Notes: generated from the letters alone by a model not told the origin. 64,000 bases of DNA from G963676655 sp963676655 (GCA_963676655.2 CAXXKX010000004.1:682001-746000), one strand, 5' to 3'. Positions 16,775-25,937 are shown, numbered from the stretch's first letter. Made by a program: numbers and translations.

Positions 16775-17003
16775 CTGGGAGCGCGGACGTCCTCGTCCGC
16801 AGAACGGGCTAGCCCATTGTGGCGGCTTAACGCGCTATGCGCGGAAATTCCTGGGAGCGCGGACGTCCTCGTCCGCAGAACGGGCCCCCCCATTGTGGCG
16901 GCTCAACGCGCTATGCGCGGTAAAATAGATGGAATATGCACAATTTAGCGTCATATTGCCGGCGAGACGCCGACATGCGGACGAGACGTCCGCGTTCCCA
17001 GGA
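16775..17003. repeat. GGGAGCGCGGACGTCC repeats: tandem pair plus inverted copy
   Basis: A 76-bp unit beginning CTGGGAGCGCGGACGTCC occurs at 16775 and 16851. An inverted partial copy (GACGAGACGTCCGCGTTCCCAG) ends at about 17002, so the transcript between allG and the kinase gene could fold into a large hairpin. This fills the 303-bp gap between the two genes. Confidence 0.75.
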
Positions 17004-17059
17004 TAAAATGCATGCGGGTGTTTCTGTTTGCATTCCTGTGAGATGGACAAAGAAAGGCA

Positions 17060-18229
17060 ATGAAGATGAAGATAATCGTCCTAAATCTTGGTACAACCAG
17101 TTTCAAATTCAAACTATTTGATTTTGTCTCAGGTGAAAATTCGCTGGCTTCCGGACTGGTGGAGCGGGTCGGATCGGACCGGTCAGCGTGGAAACTGGCA
17201 TATCGGGATCAGGTCAGAAGCGGGGCGGGGGAGTGTTCCGACCATGAAGCGGCATTTCGCTTATGCTTGGCTTTGCTGACGAATGAAAAAATTATTTCTT
17301 CTCTGGCGGAGCTTGACGGTATCGGCTTCAAGGCTGTGCATGGCGGACCGCTGACCGGTGCTTTGAGGGTTGACGATCATGTTCTTGACACGATGGACGA
17401 ATATGCTCTGTTCGCCCCGGCGCACAATCCGATGTATACCGGGCTGATGCGTCGATTGCGGCTTACCTTTCCGGAGTTGCGGCAGGTGGCTTGTTTTGAA
17501 ACCTCTTTTCACGCTGATATGCCTCTCAAGCGCGCGGTTTACGGCGTGCCGTTCGACTGGATTAGAAAGTACGGCATCCGGCGCTACGGGTTTCATGGTT
17601 CCAGTCATAATTATATCGCCTTAAAAATGCGGGAACTGGCCCCGGAAGCAAAGAAGATTATTTCACTGCATCTGGGCGGTTCATCTTCGTTATGCGCCAT
17701 GGCCGAAGGCAAAAGTATTGCCGTCAGCATGGGCGCGACGCCGCAATCCGGATTGTTTCAGAATAACCGGGTCGGCGATTTCGATGTTTTTTGCCTGCCG
17801 CGTCTGATTGAAGCCTGCGGCGATCTTGATTCAGTTATGCGGGAACTGTCGACACAAAGCGGATTTCAGGGCCTGAGCAGAGTAAGCAATGACTTGCGCG
17901 ACGTGATCGATGCGACTGAAAACGGCAATCAGCAGGCGCAATTGGCAATTGACGCATTTGTCGATAACTGCGTTGGCTATATCGGTATGTATACGGCCTA
18001 TTTGAAAGGGTTTGACGCGTTGGTTTTTACCGGCGGAATAGGGCAGAACTGTTCTTTGATCAGGGAGCGCATATGCAAGCATTTCGATTATCTTGGAATT
18101 AAACTTGATCCCACGCGAAGTTACGGTAAAATCACTACGCCTGACAGCCGAGTTCAAGTGTGGGTAATAGAAACTAATGAAGAACTGATGGTGGCGCGCC
18201 AGACATTGGAGGCATTGAAAACAAACTGA
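17060..18229 (+). CDS. Acetate-kinase-family acyl/carbamoyl-phosphate kinase with altered active site
   Basis: The 389-residue protein is of the acetokinase fold: IIVLNLGTTSFKF at the N-terminus, GFKAVHGGP, CFETSFHADMP, GIRRYGFHGSSH, HLGGSSSLCA, NRVGDFDV and ETNEELMVAR. Compared with the well-studied Methanosarcina acetate kinase, the substrate Arg91 position is Lys (K91) and the catalytic Asp148 position is Glu (E147), while the HGSSH His, the NRVGD Arg and the C-terminal Glu are kept. It lies between allG and allH, where E. coli has a carbamate kinase. It therefore may make ATP from a carbamoyl- or acyl-phosphate other than acetyl phosphate (inference). It overlaps allH by one base. Confidence 0.82.
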   Translation: MKMKIIVLNLGTTSFKFKLFDFVSGENSLASGLVERVGSDRSAWKLAYRDQVRSGAGECSDHEAAFRLCLALLTNEKIISSLAELDGIGFKAVHGGPLTGALRVDDHVLDTMDEYALFAPAHNPMYTGLMRRLRLTFPELRQVACFETSFHADMPLKRAVYGVPFDWIRKYGIRRYGFHGSSHNYIALKMRELAPEAKKIISLHLGGSSSLCAMAEGKSIAVSMGATPQSGLFQNNRVGDFDVFCLPRLIEACGDLDSVMRELSTQSGFQGLSRVSNDLRDVIDATENGNQQAQLAIDAFVDNCVGYIGMYTAYLKGFDALVFTGGIGQNCSLIRERICKHFDYLGIKLDPTRSYGKITTPDSRVQVWVIETNEELMVARQTLEALKTN

Positions 18230-19050
18230 TGAAAGCGTTGGAATCATACCTGATCCCGGAATTTTTTGATTCTGGTCCCTTGGCCGGGCAAGTTCATTCG
18301 GTATTCCGGCATTCGCTTAATCTTGTTTTTGGTGAAACCATGATTACCGTTCATGAGTCTTTGGACGCGGGGATTCCTGACAGTGTGGTTTTGACGCCGG
18401 ATGATTATAATTATTTGAGAGGCTTGCGGGCGGGTGATAGAGTGGCCTGGGAGCGTTGCGTAATAAGTTTGCCGGGAATGACCATAAAACTTGAGTCCGG
18501 TAAAAACGGTTCTAATGTATTTTTAGCATCATCAGATATTGCCGGCGCAGATGAAATCCTATCCCGGCTGAATTCACTCAACTTTCAGCATAGGTTGCCT
18601 GATAAGGCGGAAGATTTACTGCCAGGGATAGTCGGCGCGATTATCGATAATAACCGTTTGAAATGCGAAATAATATTACCGCAGCTTATCGGCTTCGGTT
18701 TCGGGCTGACCCCCGCGGCTGATGACGCGCTTCTTGGAATAATGACCGTAATGGCGTTTTACGCCGCCGCCGGAATTAACCTTATGCCGGATTTTCCGGA
18801 TCTTGTCTACAGTTTATCCGAGGATAAAACCACCGACATCAGCCGGAAATATCTGCGCTGCGCCGCGCAGCAACGTTTTTCCCGGCCGCTGCTTCGTTGC
18901 GTGAGATCAATATTTGGTAGACATGGCGCCCCTGATCCGGACGCGTTTGATTTATTATTGAAAACCGGTCATACTTCGGGCTGTGATATGCTTCGGGGTA
19001 TTAAGCTAGTTGCTACCGCTTTGTCTCAATTACGCATGGCCGAAGTTTAA
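18229..19050 (+). CDS. allH: DUF2877 protein, YlbF/AllH-like
   Basis: The 273-residue protein corresponds to DUF2877 (E. coli YlbF/AllH). The most telling part is IGFGFGLTPAADDALLGIM near residue 164, matching the family's G-x-G-L-T-P-s-x-D-D core. The start overlaps the kinase stop (TGATG), so the two are translationally coupled. With FdrA and DUF1116 it would form the third subunit of the transferase. The gene ends with a 4-bp overlap with the convergent QueG-like gene. Confidence 0.85.
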   Translation: MKALESYLIPEFFDSGPLAGQVHSVFRHSLNLVFGETMITVHESLDAGIPDSVVLTPDDYNYLRGLRAGDRVAWERCVISLPGMTIKLESGKNGSNVFLASSDIAGADEILSRLNSLNFQHRLPDKAEDLLPGIVGAIIDNNRLKCEIILPQLIGFGFGLTPAADDALLGIMTVMAFYAAAGINLMPDFPDLVYSLSEDKTTDISRKYLRCAAQQRFSRPLLRCVRSIFGRHGAPDPDAFDLLLKTGHTSGCDMLRGIKLVATALSQLRMAEV

Positions 19051-20090
19051 TCGATCAGCATATTTTCGACTTCTTTTTTTCCGGCGGTGCCGTAATTGTC
19101 CTCTTCGCTATATTTGATATAAGTGTCAAAATCCTCAAGTTTTCCCTGTTTACGGTAATATTCCGCAATGTCATCTGTCATTTCATATGGTTTGGATCGG
19201 TCGATGTCGGCCCATGGTTTGCCCTCGCGGAACTTGTTTTTGAACAGATTCTTGATCTTGCGGCGTTCTTCCAGATGAATCATGCAGGCACGGATGCAGC
19301 CGAATGCGCCTTCAACCGCGCGACCATAACCGTATTGGCGTGGATACTCGCCGTCAAACGGATTGCGTTCACCGTCGATTCCGCCCTGAATGCCTTTTTC
19401 GCAAGCCATTTCATTCAGTTTGCCCCATTCGATTTCGTGTCCGGCAATAGTGATCTTGACAGACTCATTCTTTGGGATAGCTTTCCCGGTACAATTCTTG
19501 ACGCAGAGTTTGCAGCGGTCACAGATTTTGCCTTCATAGATCGGGTCCGGTTCGAGTTCTGCATCGGTCAGAAGAATAACGAAGCGTTGGCGGGGGCCGA
19601 ATTCCGGGGTCAAAAAGACTTTGCTCCAGCCGATTTCACCCAGCCCGGCCATATATGCCGCCAGCCGGAAATGCACCAGTACGTCCGGATACGGGTTGCC
19701 GGGCTTGACCGGACGGCTCCAGCCGGTGCGGAAATTACCGTTGACCGGATTGATCGCTTCACCCCCGTTGGCGTTAAGCATCGGAACCGTTTCGTAGCCG
19801 CGATCCTCGAGATAGCGGGTCAGGTTCCATAATACCATCGGGCCGTAGACCTGATTCAACGCGGCATAACCCATTGACGGATAAGTGCTGAACAATGTAC
19901 CTTCCTCAATCCCGCGCAGTGTGCCGCGCGCGATCCGGAATCCCAGAACGATCATTGATTTCGCGCCGGGAAAAATGTACCTGGCGTCATTCTGTTTCGG
20001 GGCGCCTTCAAACCGGCTCATTGGTGAAATCCCAACCAGATCGGCTCCAAGACTCTTAGCATATTTTTTTACCTCGTTAGCTGTAATCAT
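19047..20090 (-). CDS. QueG-like 4Fe-4S oxidoreductase
   Basis: The 347-residue protein resembles the epoxyqueuosine reductase/reductive-dehalogenase-like family: an N-terminal alpha/beta part (AKSLGADLVGISP, MIVLGFRIARGTL), AAYMAGLGEIGWSKVFLTPEFGPRQRF, then CDRCKLCVKNC and a final GCIRAC. Only these cysteine clusters are visible. The start at 20090 is preferred over 20117 because GGAGA lies 8-10 bases before it. It converges on allH, so it is not part of that operon. An ATTTAAATC motif lies upstream at 20126-20134. Its substrate is unknown; a queuosine role is unlikely given the context. Confidence 0.75.
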   Translation of the reverse strand: MITANEVKKYAKSLGADLVGISPMSRFEGAPKQNDARYIFPGAKSMIVLGFRIARGTLRGIEEGTLFSTYPSMGYAALNQVYGPMVLWNLTRYLEDRGYETVPMLNANGGEAINPVNGNFRTGWSRPVKPGNPYPDVLVHFRLAAYMAGLGEIGWSKVFLTPEFGPRQRFVILLTDAELEPDPIYEGKICDRCKLCVKNCTGKAIPKNESVKITIAGHEIEWGKLNEMACEKGIQGGIDGERNPFDGEYPRQYGYGRAVEGAFGCIRACMIHLEERRKIKNLFKNKFREGKPWADIDRSKPYEMTDDIAEYYRKQGKLEDFDTYIKYSEEDNYGTAGKKEVENMLID

Positions 20091-20177
20091 CTTGCTTTCT
20101 CCAAATTTGATTGACATGATTTATTATTTAAATCTATTTAGATATAAATATACAGCATAAACTTGAAAAGTCAATAT

Positions 20178-20353
20178 CTAAGAGCTAATTTCAAAACTAT
20201 TTCGAGATATTTTTGATTTTTAGCGGCAAATTTAGCATTTGATCTCAATTACATACCCTGCGGGTATGCTCATTCGCGCAAAAGACTAAATTTTCTCGCT
20301 AAAAACACTAAAAATAATACTCAAACTGGAGTTTTGAAATCAGCTCCTAAGAG
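20178..20353. repeat. MITE-like palindromic element, about 170 bp
   Basis: Terminal inverted repeats GAGCTAATTTCAAAACT (20182-20198) and AGTTTTGAAATCAGCTC (20330-20346) match with one difference. CTAAGAG occurs as a direct repeat at both outer ends (20178-20184 and 20347-20353), which may be a target duplication. The centre carries CATACCCTGCGGGTATGC. No gene fits inside; it fills the gap between two minus-strand genes. Confidence 0.7.
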
Positions 20354-20358
20354 ATATT

Positions 20359-21486
20359 TTAAAAGAAATTTTCGTAGGCAAGCCTGGCGGCACCGAGGGC
20401 GGCCTGGTATTCGCCAAGTGCGGTTATGCCGATGACGCAGTCACGCCGGTCTGGCGGCAGCAGTTTTTTCAGTTCCGACACGGTCTGAGTGAAAAGGTAC
20501 CCGTCCGGACGCGATTGACCGCCGGTGAAAATCACCGCTTCCGGGGAATAGAGTTGAATCATTCCGGCGATACCGACCGCATTGTATTTTGCTGCGGTAT
20601 CCATAATTTTCTTAGCATTTTTATTCCCGGATGCCGCCAGCGTATCGATATCTTTTGCGGAATTAACGCCGTCAAGTTTACCTTCGGCAATTTTCATCAG
20701 GCTGTTGCCGCCTGAAAACGCTTCCAGGCAGCCATGCCAGCCGCAAACACAATCGCGGTCGTTATCCGGGATCAGCAGATGACCGATGTAACCGACCGGG
20801 CGTTTCGGATGACTGATCAGCAGGACGTGATTGGCGATTGCACCGGAGCCGATTCCGACTCCGAGTCCGATAGAGACCAGATTGCCGCAGCCGGTTTCGT
20901 TGCCGAAGAAGTATTCGGCCTGAACCGCCGCGACCTGAGTTGAATAGACACATATCGGCAGCCCGAGTTGTTCGCCCGACGGCGCAATATCAAGATTGGT
21001 TCCGGGTTTCATCCCCCAGTTGGCGCCGGATACAATAATTCCGGCATCGGAATCGACGGTGCCGGATACGGCAATGCAGAGTCCGTTAATTCTGGCGGCG
21101 TCAAGTCCGCTGTTTTTCAGCGCATGCCGGTATAGTTTTTCCAGCCAGGCTCTGAAAGCTGTTTCTCCTGAATAGGGCGGGGTGGCGGTTTTTTCCTGAT
21201 GAATGATCTTGAATTCCAGATCGCAAAATACTATTTTCGTAGAATTCGAACCAATGTCGATCCCGACGAAACAGGCGGCGTCAGCATTGAGTTGCAGCGG
21301 AATATTGGGTCGACCGCGACCGACCGGTTTTTCATTGCCAGGACTGATGATTTTTTCCGCCAGCAGGTTTTCGACTATCTTGTACATCGCGCCCCAAGAA
21401 ACCCCTGAGTGCAGGTGGACATCTTTCTTTGAAAACTTGCCCGAGCCGGTCCTGATCGAATCGATAATCTTTATTTTATTGCGCAT
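20359..21486 (-). CDS. ROK-family transcriptional regulator/kinase homologue 2
   Basis: The 375-residue protein has the same build as the regulator at 11396: winged helix (FSKKDVHLHSGVSWGAMYKIV), FVGIDIGSNSTKIVFCDL, and CVCGWHGCLEAFSGG for zinc. The two are obvious paralogues. It sits downstream of the QueG-like gene on the same strand, but a MITE-like element separates them, and it is divergent from the GntR/LacI regulator at 21774. It may control the neighbouring QueG-like gene or the FdrA operon, or compete for related operators (inference). Confidence 0.87.
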   Translation of the reverse strand: MRNKIKIIDSIRTGSGKFSKKDVHLHSGVSWGAMYKIVENLLAEKIISPGNEKPVGRGRPNIPLQLNADAACFVGIDIGSNSTKIVFCDLEFKIIHQEKTATPPYSGETAFRAWLEKLYRHALKNSGLDAARINGLCIAVSGTVDSDAGIIVSGANWGMKPGTNLDIAPSGEQLGLPICVYSTQVAAVQAEYFFGNETGCGNLVSIGLGVGIGSGAIANHVLLISHPKRPVGYIGHLLIPDNDRDCVCGWHGCLEAFSGGNSLMKIAEGKLDGVNSAKDIDTLAASGNKNAKKIMDTAAKYNAVGIAGMIQLYSPEAVIFTGGQSRPDGYLFTQTVSELKKLLPPDRRDCVIGITALGEYQAALGAARLAYENFF

Positions 21487-21773
21487 ATTATTGTTTCCGT
21501 TTGATCATAAAACAATATCATCATGAAATAAAATATGCAACTTGTAATGAATGATTTTTAACAAGGATGCGATAAATTTAAAGATCATCAGCGTAAGTTA
21601 TGTGAAATCGGTAAAAAAGTTTTTTAGTGTCCTGTTATTCCTGTATATAGATTAATTATTCAATAACTATCAATAACTTTGTTTATACTTATTTCCTTTG
21701 TGATGTTGCAATTATCTATCTTGTCATCTAAGTTTTTATACAAATAAAAAACAAATTAGGATGAATTTAAACG

Positions 21774-22925
21774 ATGTCGCGCAGTATGGTTACACGTAAG
21801 ATGGATGTCGGTGCCGAACTTGAACGGCGTTTGAGGCAGGATATTTTTTCCAATAAGCTATGCGGCGGCGACCGTTTGAACTCCGAATTGCATTTTATGA
21901 GGCGTTATCAACTAACTCGTTATCAGGTTCGGAAAGCCATTGGTAAGCTTGAGCACGAGGGTTTGCTGCAAAGCGTTCAGGGCAGCGGGACATATGTAGT
22001 TCCGGTAGAAGAACGTCCGCTCAATGCAAATCCACAGGCGCAGCATATCAGTTCCCGGCAAATACTTTTTCTTTACTTTGCCAATACTATGTCTGAAGAA
22101 CTACTCAATCGGGCGGAAGTTTATGACCCTATTTTTAACGGTTTATCCAAGGTTCTGCATAAAAAAGGATATAATCTTCTATTCGCGAAAGCAGGTGAAA
22201 ATATGCCGCCGCCGCCGTGTATGCAAAACGGGGATATTGGCGGGATCGTTTTTTTCGGCAGCCCGAATCCGGCTTTTTACGAAAAATATATGTCATCCAT
22301 GAAATGCGTGGGGATTAACAGCTATGATCCCGGCTTGAATTGTGCGTTTGTCGATGAAGATAATTTCAGCCGCAGTTTTCAGGCGCTTGAATATCTTTAC
22401 AAACTTGGACATCGCCGGATCGGCTTTTTCTCGGACTGTTCATTGCTCCACCTTGGTCCCAGTCGCTATTTGGGTTACATGCACGGTATGGAACATTTTG
22501 GTTTGAGTGTCCGGCCTGAATGGATTGTGAATTTTCAGCAGGATGATTATAATCACTGCACCAGTCCGTGGCCGGAAGTCCCGGATTACCGGGAAAAACT
22601 GATACCAATGCTGGAGTCGGAATTATCCCCTACCGCCATTGTCTGTATTGATGATCCCCGGTCACTGGCGGTGAAGACCGCCCTGGAAAAACTGGGACGA
22701 ACCATACCTGATGATATAAGTATTGTCGGAGGATATAGTTATCGTCAGGCTTTCGGCAACTTCACCTCTTTGAGAGGAAAACTCGATGAAGTTTGTTCGG
22801 AGGCGGCCTTATTACTAATTTTGGCACTGGAACGTTCCGTCCGGATCAACGGCAGGTCTGTATTAATCAGACCGCAGCTTACGGTCGGCGATAGTACCAT
22901 TCCATATAAAGAAACAACTGAATAA
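21774..22925 (+). CDS. GntR/LacI-type chimeric transcriptional regulator
   Basis: The 383-residue protein has a GntR winged helix (about residues 10-75: LNSELHFMRRYQLTRYQVRKAIGKL and QGSGTYVVP) joined to a periplasmic-binding-protein-like sensor (DEDNFSRSFQALEYLYKLGHRRIGF, AIVCIDDP, DDISIVGG). This is the AraR-like layout for sugar-responsive repressors. AGGATGAA precedes the ATG. The next gene starts 19 bp downstream, so the regulator and the DUF5696-like hydrolase are one operon and the effector is probably a product of that hydrolase. Confidence 0.88.
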   Translation: MSRSMVTRKMDVGAELERRLRQDIFSNKLCGGDRLNSELHFMRRYQLTRYQVRKAIGKLEHEGLLQSVQGSGTYVVPVEERPLNANPQAQHISSRQILFLYFANTMSEELLNRAEVYDPIFNGLSKVLHKKGYNLLFAKAGENMPPPPCMQNGDIGGIVFFGSPNPAFYEKYMSSMKCVGINSYDPGLNCAFVDEDNFSRSFQALEYLYKLGHRRIGFFSDCSLLHLGPSRYLGYMHGMEHFGLSVRPEWIVNFQQDDYNHCTSPWPEVPDYREKLIPMLESELSPTAIVCIDDPRSLAVKTALEKLGRTIPDDISIVGGYSYRQAFGNFTSLRGKLDEVCSEAALLLILALERSVRINGRSVLIRPQLTVGDSTIPYKETTE

Positions 22926-22944
22926 AAAAATAGTTTGGTCTGAC

Positions 22945-24684
22945 ATGAATACCGCAATATTAAAATTCAACTTTAAATCTGGTCACAGCGAAACCCGTGA
23001 ATTTCAACATCCCGGTGATGTATTGCTTATGAAAAAGGCAGATATTCCGGAAGATACTGAGAGCATTGAAATATTGATTGGAGACTTTTCCTCTGTAGCC
23101 GGAGAAGAGGGCTTTTTCATCATTCCAAATATTCAGGAAAAAATTGCCGCTAACAGCAGTCACGCGGCACTGACTTATTTTTCAAAGCGTCCTGATACCG
23201 AATCAGTATTCCCTGCCAATCTGATGCCGGTTTTTGCGGTAAATCATGGTAATGATGCAAGTTTGGCTGTGGTCAGCGGCATGTCACTGGAGTATTATCT
23301 GGTATGCGGTGTAAAAGGGGGCAAGTATTATCTCTATCCGCGTTTTATTCTCGATGGAGAACTGCCTTATGAAGATATTGAAATTAAGATTTTCCGTCTG
23401 GAAGGCGATGACGCAAGTTATTCCGGTATTGCCCGGCGTTATCGCCAGTATCAGTTGGCCCGCGGTGCGTGCCAGCCGATCCGGGAGCGGATGAAAAAAT
23501 ACCCGGTTGTCGGTGAGTCTGCTCTAGGACATGAAGTGAGGATTCGCATGGGCTGGAAACCGGTGCCGCCGCCGGTTCTGGAGCAAAACGAGGAGAATGA
23601 ACCTTCGATGCATGTTGAAATTAGTTTTGACCGGGCCTGCGACATTCTCGATGAATTTCACCGGCAGGGGATTGATAAAGCTGAATTTTGTCTGGTAGGG
23701 TGGAATAAATCAGGCCACGACGGACGTTTCCCGGATATTTTTCCGGTCGAACCGGAGCTTGGAGGAGAAGCCGGATTAAAAAGATTGATTCAAAAGGCGC
23801 GTGAATACGATTATTTGATCAGCGGACACACTAATCTGCTGGATTCGTATACGATAGCGAAACGCTGGCGGAAAGATTATGTGTTAAAAGACCAGGACGG
23901 CAGTTTGCACAAAGGCGGGCGTTGGGGCGGCGGACAGGCCTACTTTCTCTGTCCGAAAATGGCACACGAACATTACGCGGAGAATGATTTCGTTGATATG
24001 GAGAATCTGGGCTTTCGGGGAACACATTATCTTGATGTGATGAGCATCCTCAAACCTGATGTCTGTTACGACAGCAGGCATCCGCTCAATCGGAAAGAAG
24101 CCGGACACTGGCGCGGGAAAACCCTGCAACTGGCGCGGGAAAAAGTAGGGGCCAGCGGTTCGGAAGGGGCATGGGACTTTTGCATTGGCAGCATTGACTA
24201 CGTATTGTATGCAGTTTTTAATCCTCAGCAGGAACTGCCGGAAATTTGCGATAAGACAATTCCATTCTGGCATCTGGTTTATCACGGGATCATTCTCTAT
24301 AACGCTTCCTGTGAAACGGTCAATACCGCAGTCAATCCAGACCGAAAATTCTGGTTGAAGAATATTGAGTTCGGTGGTCGTCCGCTGGCCTATTTTTATG
24401 CGAAATTCCTGAGTTCCGGTCGTAACTGGATGGGAGAGGTTGATTGCGGATGCGGCACCGATGAAGAATTACAGGATTGTGTTACTAACATCAAACGCGA
24501 ATATGACGAATATAAAATCTTACGCGGACTGCAGTTTGAGTTTATGGAAAGACATCATGAACTTGTTCCTGGTGTTTTTAAAATTGACTATTCCAACGGA
24601 AGATCCATTATTATCAATTATAATAATGATTCGTATGAAAATGCCGGCAACAACATTCCGGCTTGTGATTTTAAAGTATGTTAA
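22945..24684 (+). CDS. Putative glycoside hydrolase, DUF5696/GH101-like
   Basis: The 579-residue protein has no signal peptide and seems cytoplasmic or surface-independent. An N-terminal beta-rich part (about 1-190) is followed by a TIM-barrel-like part: FCLVGWNKSGHDGRFPDIFP, YDYLISGHTNLLDSY, and FRGTHYLDVMSILKPDVCYD. Acidic residues in these strands could be catalytic, but I cannot name them. It resembles DUF5696 proteins related to alpha-N-acetylgalactosaminidase-type barrels; this is a by-eye call. It lies in an operon with a GntR/LacI regulator and before a broken pseudopilin. Confidence 0.6.
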   Translation: MNTAILKFNFKSGHSETREFQHPGDVLLMKKADIPEDTESIEILIGDFSSVAGEEGFFIIPNIQEKIAANSSHAALTYFSKRPDTESVFPANLMPVFAVNHGNDASLAVVSGMSLEYYLVCGVKGGKYYLYPRFILDGELPYEDIEIKIFRLEGDDASYSGIARRYRQYQLARGACQPIRERMKKYPVVGESALGHEVRIRMGWKPVPPPVLEQNEENEPSMHVEISFDRACDILDEFHRQGIDKAEFCLVGWNKSGHDGRFPDIFPVEPELGGEAGLKRLIQKAREYDYLISGHTNLLDSYTIAKRWRKDYVLKDQDGSLHKGGRWGGGQAYFLCPKMAHEHYAENDFVDMENLGFRGTHYLDVMSILKPDVCYDSRHPLNRKEAGHWRGKTLQLAREKVGASGSEGAWDFCIGSIDYVLYAVFNPQQELPEICDKTIPFWHLVYHGIILYNASCETVNTAVNPDRKFWLKNIEFGGRPLAYFYAKFLSSGRNWMGEVDCGCGTDEELQDCVTNIKREYDEYKILRGLQFEFMERHHELVPGVFKIDYSNGRSIIINYNNDSYENAGNNIPACDFKVC

Positions 24685-24704
24685 CTAAAACAGGAGGACG
24701 CAAC

Positions 24705-25192
24705 TATGAAACGACGCAATTTTACTTTAATTGAACTCCTTGGTGATTGCGATTATCGCGATTCTGGCTTCAATATTGAAGCCAGCCCTGAATAAGGCCC
24801 GTGAAAAGGCGAAAGCAATAACATGCAGCAACAACCTTAAACAGGCGTATATGTCCATATCTTTTTATGCCGACGACAACAATGATTTTCAGAATCTTTT
24901 CTGTACGACGGATCACATTTGGCTGGGCAAAATGTTTTCACGTCTGACGACAATGGTCGGCGCTGGCCTTGTAACCTCCAGGCATTGCTATCTGCCATGG
25001 AAATGCTCTATGTGCCCCGAATTTAAAAACGCTGCTCCGTCGGAAATCAGCAACAGTGCTTATGCCCATTTTTACAAGCAGGCGGCTCCAGCTTATTTTG
25101 GTCAATATCTCCGGAATTCAGCAGGAGAGACTTATGCGGAAGGAGCAGGAACTTATAACGATGTGGCGATTTCTTTCAAGCAGGAACTTTGA
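24705..25192 (+). pseudogene. Pseudopilin gene, frameshifted in the leader and truncated
   Basis: GGAGG precedes ATG at 24705, and the frame begins MKRRNFTLIELL. A 2-base loss then shifts it: codons for VIAIIAIL continue in another frame up to 25192, with LKPALNKAREKAKAITCSNN as in the intact paralogues. The reading from 24731 onward gives 153 residues and lacks the C-terminal H..N..(F/L)..(D)GH motif of the paralogues. The 3' end overlaps the 3' end of the opposite-strand nuclease remnant. It is non-functional unless the shift is a sequencing error. Confidence 0.8.
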
Positions 25193-25895
25193 CTGATAAT
25201 ATTTCCGCAATAAAGAATAAAATCCATTTTTCCATTACCGCAAACACCTAAATCCCCGTTCCAGTCTTCCCCTTCAAGACCGTGAAAGGTGAAGCCCGGT
25301 TCCCTAACATTGTTTGCAGACGTATAGGAATCACGCCAGCCGGACTCAAAAAAGGATTTCATCACGTTGTTTTCCACATCACAATTAAAATCACCCGTTA
25401 AAATTTGCGGCATATCATTCCATGCTTTTGCTTCGGATATGATCATTTTTGCCTGTTTCTCACGCGCGTCCTGCGAAGCGTGATCCAAATGGGTATTAAT
25501 AATCCGGAATACTCCATGTGAATCACGCAGGACGAGAAAATTGACAAAACGAACACACTCACTGCCGTCAAACCTTGAACCTGGGATATGCGGCGTGTCT
25601 GAAAGATGATATCCGCCGTGGTTGATCACCTCAAATATTTTAGTTTTGAAAAGATTGCGTTTTCCGGGAATTCTTCTCTGGCATAAGTATTTATCCAGAA
25701 AACACTCCACTCATTTTGTCCAAAGGCGGAATACAATTCATGGAACTGGTCATTATGGCATTCCTGCAGGCATATAATGTCCGGTTGTGATTTCAGAATG
25801 GTTTCCGCGCAAAGGCTGCTTCGGTATTTCCAGGTATGCTCCGCTTTCTTTTCCGGCATGAAAGAAAAACGAATATTGCAACTGATAATCCGCAT
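25153..25895 (-). pseudogene. Endonuclease/exonuclease/phosphatase-family gene, frameshifted and 3'-truncated
   Basis: Two frames together encode one EEP-fold protein: MRIISCNIRF..DIICLQEC (from 25895; GAAGGG precedes it) and, after a shift near 25635-25650 in an AAAACTAAAATATTT stretch, NLFKTKIFEVINHGGYHLSDTP..IINTHLDHAS..ILTGDFNCD..KMDFILYCG. The Mg-binding Asn and Glu, the catalytic His (THLDH) and GDFN are present. The closing S-D-H-x-P motif is missing because the gene ends abruptly at 25153. It is probably a dead remnant of a secreted or cytoplasmic phosphodiesterase. Confidence 0.8.
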
Positions 25896-25937
25896 GTTTT
25901 TCCCTTCCATTGTCCAATCGAGATGATTCTTTTGAAT

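Noticed and set aside
25153..25895. Programmed frameshift in the nuclease gene
   Set aside because: The shift site lacks a clear slippery heptamer with a downstream structure, and the gene is also truncated at its end, so decay is simpler.
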